A stretch of 64,000 nucleotides of DNA from Comamonadaceae bacterium ALPHA2B (GTDB lineage Bacteria; Pseudomonadota; Gammaproteobacteria; Burkholderiales; Burkholderiaceae_C). Shown here piece by piece: positions 29,734 through 38,426 of this stretch. Within the stretch, counting starts at the first letter, position 1; each line of letters opens with the position of its first letter. The position numbers and the translations under genes are program-made. Under the pieces are notes generated by a model. It was not told the DNA's origin. It was given only the letters and a program-made list of their open reading frames with translations, and made no database searches. The stretch lies in assembly GCA_005503065.1 (NCBI GenBank), contig SCOE01000012.1, positions 1-64,000 of the forward strand. The letters run 5' to 3'.

Positions 29734-30738
29734 ATGAACACATCGCCGGCCATTGCGACTCTGCCGCTCAAGGTGGCCGAGGCCCGTACGCTCAACCCGC
29801 TGATCCGTCTGCTGCGGCTGGAGCACGCCGACGGCGCGCCGCTGCCCGGATGGACGCCCGGCGCACACATCCAGGTGCAGGTGCGGCTGCCCGACGGGCA
29901 GACCGACTGGCGCCACTATTCGCTGATCGATCTGGAGGGCGTGGCCGGCACGCCGGGTTTCGCACCCATGGCTTACACCATCGCCGTCCGGCGCGAAGAG
30001 AGCGGCCGCGGCGGCTCCCGCTTCATGCACGAGGGCGTGCGGCCCGGCGACCGTCTTGCCGTGCAGCCGCCGCGCAACGACTTTCCGCTGGAAGAGGGAA
30101 GCGCCCGCGCCGTGCTGCTGGCGGGCGGCATCGGCATCACTCCCCTGGCCAGCATGGCGGCGCGTTGCCGTGCGCAGGGACGGTCCGCGGCCCTGCACTA
30201 TGCCGGCCGCACACGTCCCCTGTTGGCTTTCGCCGACGAACTTCAGGCACTGCTGGGCGCCGACCTGCGCTTGCATGCGGACGACGAGGCCGGCGGCCAG
30301 GGCTTCGACATCGACGCGCTGCTGGACGGCATGGCAGCCGGGGAGCCACTCTACGTCTGCGGCCCCAAGCCCCTGCTCGATGCTGTGCTCGCCGCCGCGC
30401 AGGCGCGCGGCTGGGCGCCGGGCCGCGTGCATTTCGAACTGTTCAGCGCGCCGGCGGTGGAGGCCGGCGACCAGCCCTTCGAGGTCGAACTGGCCCAGTC
30501 CGGCCGGCGGTTCATGGTGCCGGCCGACCAGACGCTGCTGGACTGCCTGATCGAGCACGGCTGCGATCCGCTCTACGACTGCAAGCGCGGCGAATGCGGT
30601 GTCTGCGCCGTGCCCGTGATCGCGGGCGAGCTGGATCACCGCGACTACGTGCTCTCGCAGGCCGAGAAGGACGGCGGGCAGGTGATGCAGATCTGCATCT
30701 CCCGCGCCAAGGGTCCGCGCCTCGTGCTCGACCTGTAG
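29734..30738 (+). CDS. iadC: flavin/2Fe-2S oxidoreductase, reductase for the Rieske dioxygenases
   Basis: This 334-aa class IA-type (PDR/VanB) reductase has an FMN/FAD-binding barrel (WRHYSLIDLEG), an NAD-binding domain (LLAGGIGITPLASMA; YVCGPKPLLDAV) and a C-terminal plant-type [2Fe-2S] ferredoxin domain (CKRGECGVC ... QICIS). It passes electrons from NAD(P)H to a terminal oxygenase. It is the only such reductase in the locus and precedes the first oxygenase pair, so it probably serves both pairs. The symbol follows my recollection of the Variovorax iad order (C next to the D/E dioxygenase) and is less certain than the biochemical family. Confidence 0.88.
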   Translation: MNTSPAIATLPLKVAEARTLNPLIRLLRLEHADGAPLPGWTPGAHIQVQVRLPDGQTDWRHYSLIDLEGVAGTPGFAPMAYTIAVRREESGRGGSRFMHEGVRPGDRLAVQPPRNDFPLEEGSARAVLLAGGIGITPLASMAARCRAQGRSAALHYAGRTRPLLAFADELQALLGADLRLHADDEAGGQGFDIDALLDGMAAGEPLYVCGPKPLLDAVLAAAQARGWAPGRVHFELFSAPAVEAGDQPFEVELAQSGRRFMVPADQTLLDCLIEHGCDPLYDCKRGECGVCAVPVIAGELDHRDYVLSQAEKDGGQVMQICISRAKGPRLVLDL

Positions 30739-30770
30739 GCGCCGAGACCTCCGAACGAGAAAGGCATGCC

Positions 30771-32084
30771 ATGACACGCTACAGAGACAACCCCGATGCG
30801 ATCCGCGCCCTGGTGCAGCCGCAGCAGGTGCACCGCGACCTCTACATCAGCCCCGAGCTCTTCGAGCTGGAGCAGGAGCACTTCTTCGCCAACACCTGGA
30901 ACTACGCAGGCCATGACAGCCAGGTGCCCCAACCGGGCGACTACATCACCGTCGACATTGCCGGCCGGCCGCTGATCGTGGTGCGCCACACCGACGGCAC
31001 GGTCAAGGTGTTGATGAACCGCTGCGCCCACAAGGGCTCGCGCGTGGTCAACGGCGCCTGCGGCAACACCGGCAAGTTCTTCCGCTGCCCCTACCACGCC
31101 TGGACCTTCAGGACCGACGGCGCGCCGCTCGCGATTCCGCTCAAGAACGGCTACGAGGGCACCGGCCTGAAGGATTGCGACGCGTCCAAGGGCCTCGTGC
31201 CGGTGCGGCATGTGCGGCAGTACCGGGGCTTCATCTTCGTCAAGCTCAACGACGTGGGGCAGGACTTCGAGGAGTATTTCGGCGATTCGCTGTCCTCCAT
31301 CGACAACATGGCCGACCGCTCGCCGGAGGGCGAGCTGGAGGTGGCCGGCGGGTGCCTGCGCTTCATGCACCAGTGCAACTGGAAGATGTTCGTCGAGAAC
31401 CTCAACGACACCATGCATCCCATGGTGGCGCACGAGTCCTCGGCCGGCACGGCCAAGTCCATGTGGGCGGGCCAGCCGGCCGACGCGCCCAAGCCCATGG
31501 CCATCGAACAGTTCGTGCCCTTCATGTCCGACTACCAGTTCTTCGACGGCATGGGCGTGCGGGTGTACGACAACGGCCACAGCTTCTCGGGCGTGCACTT
31601 CAGCATCCACAGCAAGTATTCGGGCATCCCGGGCTATGAGGAGGCGATGAAGGTGCGCTACGGCGAGGAGCGCACGGCGCAGATCCTGGGCATGGCGCGG
31701 CACAACACGGTGTACTACCCCAACCTCACGATCAAGGGTGCGATCCAGGCCATCCGCGTGGCACGACCGATCGCGGTGGATCGCACGCTGGTCGAAAGCT
31801 GGACCTTCCGCCTCAAGGGCGCGCCCGACGAACTGCTGCAGCGCACGACCACCTACAGCCGCCTCATCAACTCGCCGTTCTCGGTGGTGGGCCACGACGA
31901 CCTGCAGGCCTACCGCGGCATCCAGGCCGGCCTGCACGCCAGCGGCAACGACTGGGTCAGCCTGCACCGCAACTACGACGAGAACGAGGGCCGCGAGCGC
32001 GAGCAGACCAGCAACGGCACCAACGAGCTGCCCATGCGCAACCAGTACCGGTCGTGGCTCAAGCACATGACCCTGACGATGTGA
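30771..32084 (+). CDS. iadD: Rieske aromatic-ring dioxygenase alpha subunit 1
   Basis: This is the catalytic subunit of a Rieske non-heme iron oxygenase (437 aa). The Rieske [2Fe-2S] ligands are C85/H87 in RCAHKG and C106/H109 in RCPYHAW. The mononuclear iron site lies in the ENLNDTMHPMVAHE segment (about 210-222), with the bridging Asp and two His. It is paired with the small beta subunit that follows. In the iad locus the D/E pair attacks the indole ring of indole-3-acetate; that assignment rests on remembered literature and gene order. The closest relative in the window is the alpha subunit at 40875, with the same length and near-identical layout. Confidence 0.9.
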   Translation: MTRYRDNPDAIRALVQPQQVHRDLYISPELFELEQEHFFANTWNYAGHDSQVPQPGDYITVDIAGRPLIVVRHTDGTVKVLMNRCAHKGSRVVNGACGNTGKFFRCPYHAWTFRTDGAPLAIPLKNGYEGTGLKDCDASKGLVPVRHVRQYRGFIFVKLNDVGQDFEEYFGDSLSSIDNMADRSPEGELEVAGGCLRFMHQCNWKMFVENLNDTMHPMVAHESSAGTAKSMWAGQPADAPKPMAIEQFVPFMSDYQFFDGMGVRVYDNGHSFSGVHFSIHSKYSGIPGYEEAMKVRYGEERTAQILGMARHNTVYYPNLTIKGAIQAIRVARPIAVDRTLVESWTFRLKGAPDELLQRTTTYSRLINSPFSVVGHDDLQAYRGIQAGLHASGNDWVSLHRNYDENEGREREQTSNGTNELPMRNQYRSWLKHMTLTM

Positions 32085-32098
32085 GAGGGCGCACGACC

Positions 32099-32596
32099 AT
32101 GTCCATGCTCACGCCCGCCACCGTCACCCGCGAGCAACTGCTCGACTTCGTCGTGAATGAAGCCCGGCTGCTCGACGAGAAGCGCTTCGACGAATGGAAC
32201 GTGCTCTTCACGGGCGACGGCATCTACTGGGTGCCGCTCACGCCGGGCCAGCCCGACGGACTCACGCACACGTCGCACCTGTACGAGGACAAGCTGCTGC
32301 GCGACCTGCGCATCGAGCGCCTCAAGAGCCCGCGCGCGTTCTCGCAGCAGCCGCCCAGCCGGAGCCAGCATGTGCTGCAGATGCCGGCGGTGGAGTCGCG
32401 CGACGAGGCGGGCAACCGCTTCGTGCTGCGCACGCCCTTCCACTACAGCGAGGCGCAGGCCGACGAGATGCTCTTCCTCACCGGCGTGGCCTGGCACCAC
32501 CTGTGCGTGGAGGGCGGCGAACTGCGCATGATGCTCAAGCGCGTGGACCTGATCAACAGCGACGCCGCGCTGCCGGCGGTGCAGCTTTTCCTGTGA
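32099..32596 (+). CDS. iadE: Rieske dioxygenase beta subunit 1
   Basis: This 165-aa structural beta subunit of an aromatic-ring dioxygenase has a SnoaL-like cone fold (EARLLDEKRFDEWNVLFTGD; IYWVPLTPG; RIERLKSPRAFSQ; LLINSDAALPAVQLF-type end). The ATG at 32099 is chosen over an upstream frame start because family sequence begins there and the alpha stop lies 12 bp upstream. The beta subunit has no cofactor and stabilises the alpha3beta3 enzyme. A homologous beta subunit at 42185 goes with the second alpha subunit. Confidence 0.88.
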   Translation: MSMLTPATVTREQLLDFVVNEARLLDEKRFDEWNVLFTGDGIYWVPLTPGQPDGLTHTSHLYEDKLLRDLRIERLKSPRAFSQQPPSRSQHVLQMPAVESRDEAGNRFVLRTPFHYSEAQADEMLFLTGVAWHHLCVEGGELRMMLKRVDLINSDAALPAVQLFL

Positions 32597-32609
32597 AGCG
32601 GACATCGGC

Positions 32610-34238
32610 ATGATCCACCGCACCGTCCACGGCGCCTTCGCCGCGAGCGCCGCCCGCACGCCGCTGGCGGACTTCCTCTATACCGAGGCCGTCACCGCCG
32701 GGGTCTACGGCATCCCGCCCGGCGCCACGGCCTGGGCCGAGGCCGCGGCCGAGGTCGAGCGCCTGCGCCTGGCCTACGCGCAGGCCGGCTGGGGGCATGG
32801 CCACCGCGTCGGCCTGCTGCTGGAGAACCGGCCGGTCTTCCTGTACCACTGGTTCGCGCTCAACGCCCTGGGCGTGAGCGTGGTGCCCATCAATGCCGAG
32901 ATGCGTTCGGCGGAGCTGGCCTACCTGATCGGCCACAGCGAGATCGGCCTGGCCGTGACGCTGCCGCAGCGCGCCGGCAACCTGGAAGCCGCGGCCGCCC
33001 AGGCCGGCAGGCGGCTGCACACCATGGCGGCGGATGCGGCCGACGTGCCGTCGCCCGTCGAGCCCGCGCCGCGCGCCGACGCGGTGGTGGGCCCCGACAC
33101 CGAATGCGCGCTGCTCTATACCTCCGGCACCACCGGCCGGCCCAAGGGCTGCATGCTGAGCAATGCCTACTTCCTGCGTGCAGGCGAGTGGTATGCGGGG
33201 CTGGACGGCGTGTGCGCCTTCCGCCGCGACCAGGAGCGGCTGATGACGCCGCTGCCGTTGAACCACGTCAACGCGATGGCCTTCTCGACCATGGTGATAC
33301 TGGTGGCCGGCGGCTGCCTGGTGCAGCTGGACCGCTTCCATCCCCGCAGCTGGCTGAAGAGCGCGCGCGACAGCGGCGCCACCATCGTGCACTACCTGGG
33401 CGTGATGCCGGCCATGCTGCTGGCCGCCGCCGAGGCGCCGGCCGACCGCGACCATGCGATCCGCTGGGGCTTCGGCGCAGGCGTGGACCGCAAGAACCAC
33501 GCGTCCTTCGAGGCCCGTTTCGGTTTCCCTTTGGTGGAGGCCTGGGCCATGACCGAGACCGGCGCCGCTGCCTGCATCATGGCCAACCACGAACCGCGCC
33601 AAGTGGGCACCAGTTGCTTCGGCCGGGCCGAGGGCTTTGTCGACGTGCGCCTGGTCGACGACGAAGGCCGGGACGTGCCCGCCGGCACGCCCGGTGAACT
33701 GCTGGTGCGCTCCAGCGGCGACGACCCGCGGCGCCATTTCTTCGGCGGTTACCTGAAGGACCAGACGGCCACCGACGAAGCCTGGCAGGGCGGCTGGTTC
33801 CACACCGGCGACATGGTGCGGCGCGACGAGGCGGGCAGCCTCTATTTCGTGGACCGCAAGAAGAACGTCATCCGCCGCAGCGGCGAGAACATCTCGGCGG
33901 TGGAGGTGGAGAGCGTGCTCAACCAGCATCCGGCCGTGAAGGTCTCTGCCGTCGCCGCCACGCCCGATGCGGTGCGCGGCGACGAGGTGCTGGCCTGCAT
34001 CGTCCTCGATCCCGAGGCCGCGGCCACGCCGGACGAGGTGCTCGCCGCCGACATCGTGCGCCATGCGCTGGCTCAACTGGCCTACTACAAGGCACCGGGC
34101 CACGTGGCCTTCGTCGAGGCCCTGCCGCTCACGGCCTCGCAGAAGATCCAGCGTGGCGAGCTGCGGCAGATGGCGCAGGCGCTGCCTGGCGGCGCCGGCT
34201 GCTTCGACACCCGCGCCATGAAGAAAAGGCAGGACTGA
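32610..34238 (+). CDS. AMP-dependent acyl/aryl-CoA ligase 1
   Basis: This 542-aa ANL-superfamily adenylate-forming enzyme has the P-loop-like YTSGTTGRPKG (about 168-178), AWAMTETGA, the hinge YFVDRKKNVIRRSGENIS, and the catalytic-Lys region SQKIQRGEL near the C-terminus. It activates a carboxylate as CoA thioester. In the proposed route it would make the CoA ester of the oxygenated indole-acetate, setting up the retro-aldol step by the next two genes. Its stop overlaps the thiolase-like start (TGATG). The specificity cannot be read from sequence. Confidence 0.88.
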   Translation: MIHRTVHGAFAASAARTPLADFLYTEAVTAGVYGIPPGATAWAEAAAEVERLRLAYAQAGWGHGHRVGLLLENRPVFLYHWFALNALGVSVVPINAEMRSAELAYLIGHSEIGLAVTLPQRAGNLEAAAAQAGRRLHTMAADAADVPSPVEPAPRADAVVGPDTECALLYTSGTTGRPKGCMLSNAYFLRAGEWYAGLDGVCAFRRDQERLMTPLPLNHVNAMAFSTMVILVAGGCLVQLDRFHPRSWLKSARDSGATIVHYLGVMPAMLLAAAEAPADRDHAIRWGFGAGVDRKNHASFEARFGFPLVEAWAMTETGAAACIMANHEPRQVGTSCFGRAEGFVDVRLVDDEGRDVPAGTPGELLVRSSGDDPRRHFFGGYLKDQTATDEAWQGGWFHTGDMVRRDEAGSLYFVDRKKNVIRRSGENISAVEVESVLNQHPAVKVSAVAATPDAVRGDEVLACIVLDPEAAATPDEVLAADIVRHALAQLAYYKAPGHVAFVEALPLTASQKIQRGELRQMAQALPGGAGCFDTRAMKKRQD

Positions 34239-35413
34239 TGGGTCGACGACAACGCAGCAACTACGACGGCGTGGCCGTGGCCGTGCCCGTCACGGTGCCC
34301 TACCAGCGCTACTCCACCGAGGGCGCGCACTGGTTCCTGGGCAAGGCGGTGCGCGCGCTGGTCGAGGCCAGCGGCATCGCCAAGGACGACATCGACGGCC
34401 TGTGCCTGTCCAGCTTCTCGCTGGCCCCCGACACGGCCGTTGGCGTGACCCAGCACCTGGGCCTGTCGCCGCGCTGGCTGGACCATGTGCCCACCGGCGG
34501 TGCCTCTGGCGTGATGTGCCTGCGCCGCGCCGCGCGCGCCGTGCAGTGCGGCGATGCGGACGTCGTGGCCTGCGTCGCGGCCGACACCAACCATGTGGAT
34601 TCCTTCCGCCAGACACTGGGCGCCTTCAGCCACTTCGCGCGCGACGCGACCTATCCCTACGGCTCGGGCGGGCCCAACTCCATCTTCGCCATGATCACCG
34701 CGCACTACATGCGCCAGTTCGGCGCCCGCCGCGAGGACTTCGGCCGCATCTGCGTGGCCCAGCGGCAGAACGCGCTGGGCAATCCCAACGCCATGTTCAA
34801 GAAGGCGCTGACGCTCGATGAGTACATGGCGGCGCGGCCGATCTCCGACCCGCTGCACCTCTTCGACTGCGTGATGCCCTGCGCCGGCGCCGAGGCCTTC
34901 CTGGTGATGACCGCGCAGCGGGCCCGCGACCTGGGCTTGCCGTACGCCATGGTGCGCGGCAGCATCGAGCGCCACAACGCCTTCGCCGACGATCCGATCA
35001 TGGTGCGCGGCGGCTGGGCGCGCGACCGCGACGACCTGTATGCGCAGGCCGGCGTGCGGCCCCAGGACATCGACTTCATCCAGACCTACGACGACTACCC
35101 CGTCATCGTGATGATGCATTTCGAGGACCTGGGCTTCTGCGAGAAGGGCGAGGGCGCTGCCTTCGTGCAGTCGCACACGCTCACGCACGACGGCAGCTTT
35201 CCCAACAACACCAGCGGCGGCCAGCTCTCGGCCGGGCAGGCGGGCGCCGCGGGCGGCTTCCTGGGCATGACGGAGGCGCTGCGCCAACTCACGGGCCAGG
35301 CCGGGCCGCGCACCGTGCCCGACGCGAAGCTGGGCCTGGTGGCCGGCTTCGGCATGGTCACCTACGACCGTTGCCTGTGCACCGGCGCCGTGATCCTGGG
35401 GAAAAGCGAATGA
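34238..35413 (+). CDS. thiolase-fold protein without thiolase catalytic residues, probable CoA-thioester aldolase
   Basis: This 391-aa SCP2-thiolase-like protein has the overall fold motifs (IDGLCLSSFSLAPDTAVGV; YPYGSGGPNS; NTSGGQLSAGQAGAAGG; GFGMVTYDRCLCTGAVIL). The nucleophilic Cys position reads Gly (VPTGGASGVM), and the His of the GHPxGATG loop reads Gln (GQAGAAGG), so it should not be a true thiolase. Thiolase-fold proteins of this kind that pair with DUF35 partners (Ltp2-type) are retro-aldolases releasing acetyl- or propionyl-CoA. Its stop overlaps the DUF35 gene start by ATGA. I infer cleavage of 3-hydroxy-2-oxindole-3-acetyl-CoA to isatin and acetyl-CoA. Confidence 0.82.
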   Translation: MGRRQRSNYDGVAVAVPVTVPYQRYSTEGAHWFLGKAVRALVEASGIAKDDIDGLCLSSFSLAPDTAVGVTQHLGLSPRWLDHVPTGGASGVMCLRRAARAVQCGDADVVACVAADTNHVDSFRQTLGAFSHFARDATYPYGSGGPNSIFAMITAHYMRQFGARREDFGRICVAQRQNALGNPNAMFKKALTLDEYMAARPISDPLHLFDCVMPCAGAEAFLVMTAQRARDLGLPYAMVRGSIERHNAFADDPIMVRGGWARDRDDLYAQAGVRPQDIDFIQTYDDYPVIVMMHFEDLGFCEKGEGAAFVQSHTLTHDGSFPNNTSGGQLSAGQAGAAGGFLGMTEALRQLTGQAGPRTVPDAKLGLVAGFGMVTYDRCLCTGAVILGKSE

Positions 35414-36663
35414 CCATGCCCCTGATGCGCCCCAAGCGCAAGAACCCCGTCCTGCGCACCCGCCAGATGAACCTGCCGCCCTGGGCGCGCGGGCGCGAGG
35501 CGCTGGGCATCACCGCCGCCGCCGCCGAGGGCCGCTTCGAGCTGCAGGTGTGCGAGGAATGCGGCACCGTGCAGTACCCGCCGCGCGGCGCCTGCAGGCA
35601 GTGCCTGTCGACCGAGCTGCGCTGGCGGCCGCAGACGGGTGAGGGCGACCTGCTCAGCGCCACCACGCTGCACCACAGCAACGACCTGTTCTTCCGCGAG
35701 CGCCTGCCCTGGCGCCTGGGCATGGTCAGGCTGGACAGCGGCCCCTCCCTCATGGTCCACCTGCATGGCGAGGTGGGCGAGGCGCCCCAGCGCGTGCGCG
35801 TGGGCGCCCGGCTCGACCGCGCCGGACAGGCGGTACTGATCGGATTCCCCTTTGAAGGAAGTGCACACATGGCCGACGACCCGATGCTGCGTGAAATGAC
35901 CAGCGACCCCAAGTTCCGCAAGGTGCTGGTGACGGACGGCAAGACGCCCACTGGCCAGGCGCTGGTGCGCGCTCTGGTCAAGGCCGGTGCCGACATCGTC
36001 TGGGTCGGCCATGCCGAGCCTTGGAAGCAACTGGGCGGCCTGGAGGACATCGCGGCCCTGCCGCAGGTGACGCTGGTGCCGCTGGACCTGACCAATGGCC
36101 GCGCGGTCACCGAGCTGGCCGGCGAGATCGGGGGCAAGGTGGACATCGTCATCAACAACGCCGAGGTGCACCGCACCTTCGGCATCGGCGCGCGCCGCGG
36201 CACCGACGTGGCCAAGCTGGAGATGGACATCAACTACTTTGGCCTGCTGCGGCTGGCGCAGGAGTTCGGCCCGGCGCTCAAGGGCCGCTCGGCCGACGGC
36301 GCGACTGGGGCCAGCGCCTGGGTCAACCTGCTGTCGATCTATGCGCTGTCCAACTTTCCGCCGCATGGCACCTTCAGCGCCAGCAAGGCCGCGGCCCATT
36401 CGCTGGCGCAATGCCTGCGCGCCGAGATGCGGCCGGCCGGCATCCGTGTCATCAATGTCTTTCCCGGCCCGATCGACGATGAATGGAACCAGCACATGCC
36501 GCCGCCCAAGCTGGGCCCCGACGCGCTGGCCAATGCCATCGTGAAGGCGCTGCGCGATGGGGTGGAGGACGTCTACCCCGGCGACGTGGCGCAGGAATGG
36601 CTGCAGCGCTGGCGCGACAACCCCAAGGTGCTCGAGCGCGAGCTGGCGACCAACGGCGGCTAA
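35410..36663 (+). CDS. DUF35 (Zn/OB-fold) domain fused to a degenerate SDR domain
   Basis: This 417-aa two-domain protein starts with a DUF35-type domain: a zinc rubredoxin-like knuckle with C48, C51, C62 and C65 (CEECG ... CRQC), then an OB-fold (about 70-150). An SDR Rossmann domain follows (about 170-417). In the SDR part the TGxxxGxG loop is altered (VTDGKTPTGQALV), NNAG reads NNAE, and the YxxxK tyrosine is replaced by Phe (TFSASKAAAH, about 322). Normal SDR catalysis is therefore doubtful. DUF35 proteins are obligate partners of thiolase-fold aldolases, and the gene starts inside the stop of such a partner. The fusion is unusual; the SDR part may bind the product or act as a scaffold. 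Confidence 0.82.
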   Translation: MTMPLMRPKRKNPVLRTRQMNLPPWARGREALGITAAAAEGRFELQVCEECGTVQYPPRGACRQCLSTELRWRPQTGEGDLLSATTLHHSNDLFFRERLPWRLGMVRLDSGPSLMVHLHGEVGEAPQRVRVGARLDRAGQAVLIGFPFEGSAHMADDPMLREMTSDPKFRKVLVTDGKTPTGQALVRALVKAGADIVWVGHAEPWKQLGGLEDIAALPQVTLVPLDLTNGRAVTELAGEIGGKVDIVINNAEVHRTFGIGARRGTDVAKLEMDINYFGLLRLAQEFGPALKGRSADGATGASAWVNLLSIYALSNFPPHGTFSASKAAAHSLAQCLRAEMRPAGIRVINVFPGPIDDEWNQHMPPPKLGPDALANAIVKALRDGVEDVYPGDVAQEWLQRWRDNPKVLERELATNGG

Positions 36664-36679
36664 GGCCGAAGGAGACACG

Positions 36680-37498
36680 ATGAGCCCAACCCCGACGACC
36701 CTTGCCGAACCCAGCGGTCTCGACGCCCTGGCTGGCCTGGTGAGTGCCCTGGCCAGCGGCCGCATCCGCGTGGTCGACCTGACGCAGACCCTGACGCCCG
36801 AGTTTCCGCAGATCGCGCTGCCGCCCGAGATGGGCCAGTGCTGGCCCTTCCGCATCGAGGAGGTGTCGCGCTACGACGAGCGCGGCCCGGGCTGGTACTG
36901 GAACAACTTCTCCTGCGGAGAGCACACGGGCACGCACTTCGACGCGCCCATCCACTGGATCTCGGGTCGCGACCTGCCCAACAACGCGGTGGACACCATT
37001 CCCGTGCAGAACTTCGTGGCGCCGGCCTGTGTGATCGACTGTTCGCCGCAGGTCAAGGACGACCCGGACTATCTGCTCACCCTGGACGACATTGCCGAAT
37101 GGGAGGCCGTGCATGGCCGCATTCCCAAGGGTGCCTGGGTGCTGATGCGCACCGACTGGTCCAAGCGCACCGATCCGGCCGAGTACCAGAACTTCGACGA
37201 GACTGGCCAGCACACGCCCGGCCCCAGCACGGCGGCCGTGCGCTTCCTGGTGGAGGAGCGCGACGTGCTGGGCTTCGGCTCCGAGGCCATCGGCACCGAT
37301 GCGGGCCAGGGCTATCACCTGCGCCCGCCGTACCCCTGTCACTACTACATGCACGGTGCAGGCCGCTATGGCCTGCAGTGCCTGTGCAACCTGGACCTGC
37401 TGCCGCCCGCGGGCGCTGTGCTGATCTGCCCGCCATTGAAGATCGAGAAGGGCAGCGGCAGCCCCTTGCGCGTGCTCGCGCTGGTGGGGGCGGCGTGA
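36680..37498 (+). CDS. cyclase/kynurenine-formamidase-family hydrolase, isatin-hydrolase-like
   Basis: This 272-aa metal-dependent hydrolase of the cyclase (PF04199) family has the signature GEHTGTHFDAPIHW (about 79-92), giving the HxGTHxDxPxH metal ligands, and a distal GTDAG segment. Known members include isatin hydrolases and arylformamidases. An enzyme opening isatin to isatinate is exactly what the proposed aldolase product needs. The ATG at 36680 has a GGAGA ribosome site. The stop overlaps the next SDR start (TGATG). Arylformamidase activity is the main alternative. Confidence 0.82.
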   Translation: MSPTPTTLAEPSGLDALAGLVSALASGRIRVVDLTQTLTPEFPQIALPPEMGQCWPFRIEEVSRYDERGPGWYWNNFSCGEHTGTHFDAPIHWISGRDLPNNAVDTIPVQNFVAPACVIDCSPQVKDDPDYLLTLDDIAEWEAVHGRIPKGAWVLMRTDWSKRTDPAEYQNFDETGQHTPGPSTAAVRFLVEERDVLGFGSEAIGTDAGQGYHLRPPYPCHYYMHGAGRYGLQCLCNLDLLPPAGAVLICPPLKIEKGSGSPLRVLALVGAA

Positions 37499-38232
37499 TG
37501 GCGGATCAGGGGCGGGGCGTCGCCGTCGTCACCGGCGGCAGCGCCGGCATCGGCAAGGCCATCTGCCAGGACCTGCTGGCGGGAGGCTGGGAGGTGGTGA
37601 GCCTGGCCCGCCGCCGGGCCGACATCGGCCACGCGAGGCTGCACAGCATCGAGGTGGACCTGAGCGATCGCGCCGCCACGGCCCAGGCCGCGGCCGAGGT
37701 CGCGTCGCGCTGGCCAGTCACGACCGTCGTGCACAACGCGGGCGTGATCCGCGCGGCCCTGCTGCCGCAGGTGCAGCTCAACGACCTCGATGCGCTGGTG
37801 GACCTGCACCTGGGCTGCGCGGTGCAACTGGTGCAGGCGGCGCTGCCGGCCATGCGCGCCGCGGGATTCGGTCGCGTGGTGCTGCTCTCTTCGCGCGCCG
37901 CCCTGGGTCTGGCCACACGCACGAGCTATTCGGCCACCAAGGCCGGCATGCTGGGCATGGCCCGCACCTGGGCGCTGGAGCTCGGCGGGGAGGGCATCAC
38001 CGTCAACGTGGTGGCGCCGGGCCCCATCCGCACCGACATGTTCTATGACGTGGTCGATGCCGGCAGCGAGAAGGAGAGGGCGCTCGCAGCCAGCGTGCCC
38101 GTCAGGCGCCTGGGAGAAGCCGCCGATGTGGCACGGGCCGTGCGTTTCTTCGTGGAGCCGGCCAACAGCTTCGTGACGGGGCAGGTGCTGTACGTGTGCG
38201 GGGGCACCAGCGTGGGAAGCCTCGCGCTGTAA
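37498..38232 (+). CDS. SDR-family oxidoreductase
   Basis: This is a 244-aa classical short-chain dehydrogenase with TGGSAGIG at about 12-19, HNAG, Ser in LLSSRAA, and catalytic YSATK at about 144. All catalytic residues are present. It is coupled to the cyclase gene by TGATG. It ends the first transcription block before a new promoter at 38286. It may interconvert an alcohol and a ketone intermediate of the indole ring, but the substrate is unknown. Confidence 0.87.
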   Translation: MADQGRGVAVVTGGSAGIGKAICQDLLAGGWEVVSLARRRADIGHARLHSIEVDLSDRAATAQAAAEVASRWPVTTVVHNAGVIRAALLPQVQLNDLDALVDLHLGCAVQLVQAALPAMRAAGFGRVVLLSSRAALGLATRTSYSATKAGMLGMARTWALELGGEGITVNVVAPGPIRTDMFYDVVDAGSEKERALAASVPVRRLGEAADVARAVRFFVEPANSFVTGQVLYVCGGTSVGSLAL

Positions 38233-38285
38233 AGCGTGCATCGACGCACCACATCGCAACTGCCGACCCCATGAGATCAGTCCCC

Positions 38286-38328
38286 TTGTCACACAGGTTG
38301 GCCGTCGCTAGGATTGTTTAGGACTAAA
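38286..38328 (+). promoter_or_regulatory. internal promoter with TTTAGGACTAAA operator candidate
   Basis: TTGTCA (38286-38291) and TAGGAT (38309-38314) are 17 bp apart. The palindrome TTTAG-GA-CTAAA (38317-38328) covers the expected transcription start. The same palindrome lies in the marR-iorA intergenic region. This promoter would drive the transporter and second oxygenase genes in step with the first block. Confidence 0.6.
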
Positions 38329-38426
38329 TAATTGATAAGTCATGTGCTGAGGCGAGGCGCCGCGCGACGCGGCACATCGACGTCGGCGCTGTTTCGTGTG
38401 TTTCCAGCCATCAGATGGAGTTCGCC

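Noticed and set aside
34238-35413. Ordinary acetyl-CoA acetyltransferase (thiolase) annotation
   Set aside because: The fold is right but both the nucleophilic Cys and the loop His are replaced, so biosynthetic or degradative thiolase activity is not supported.
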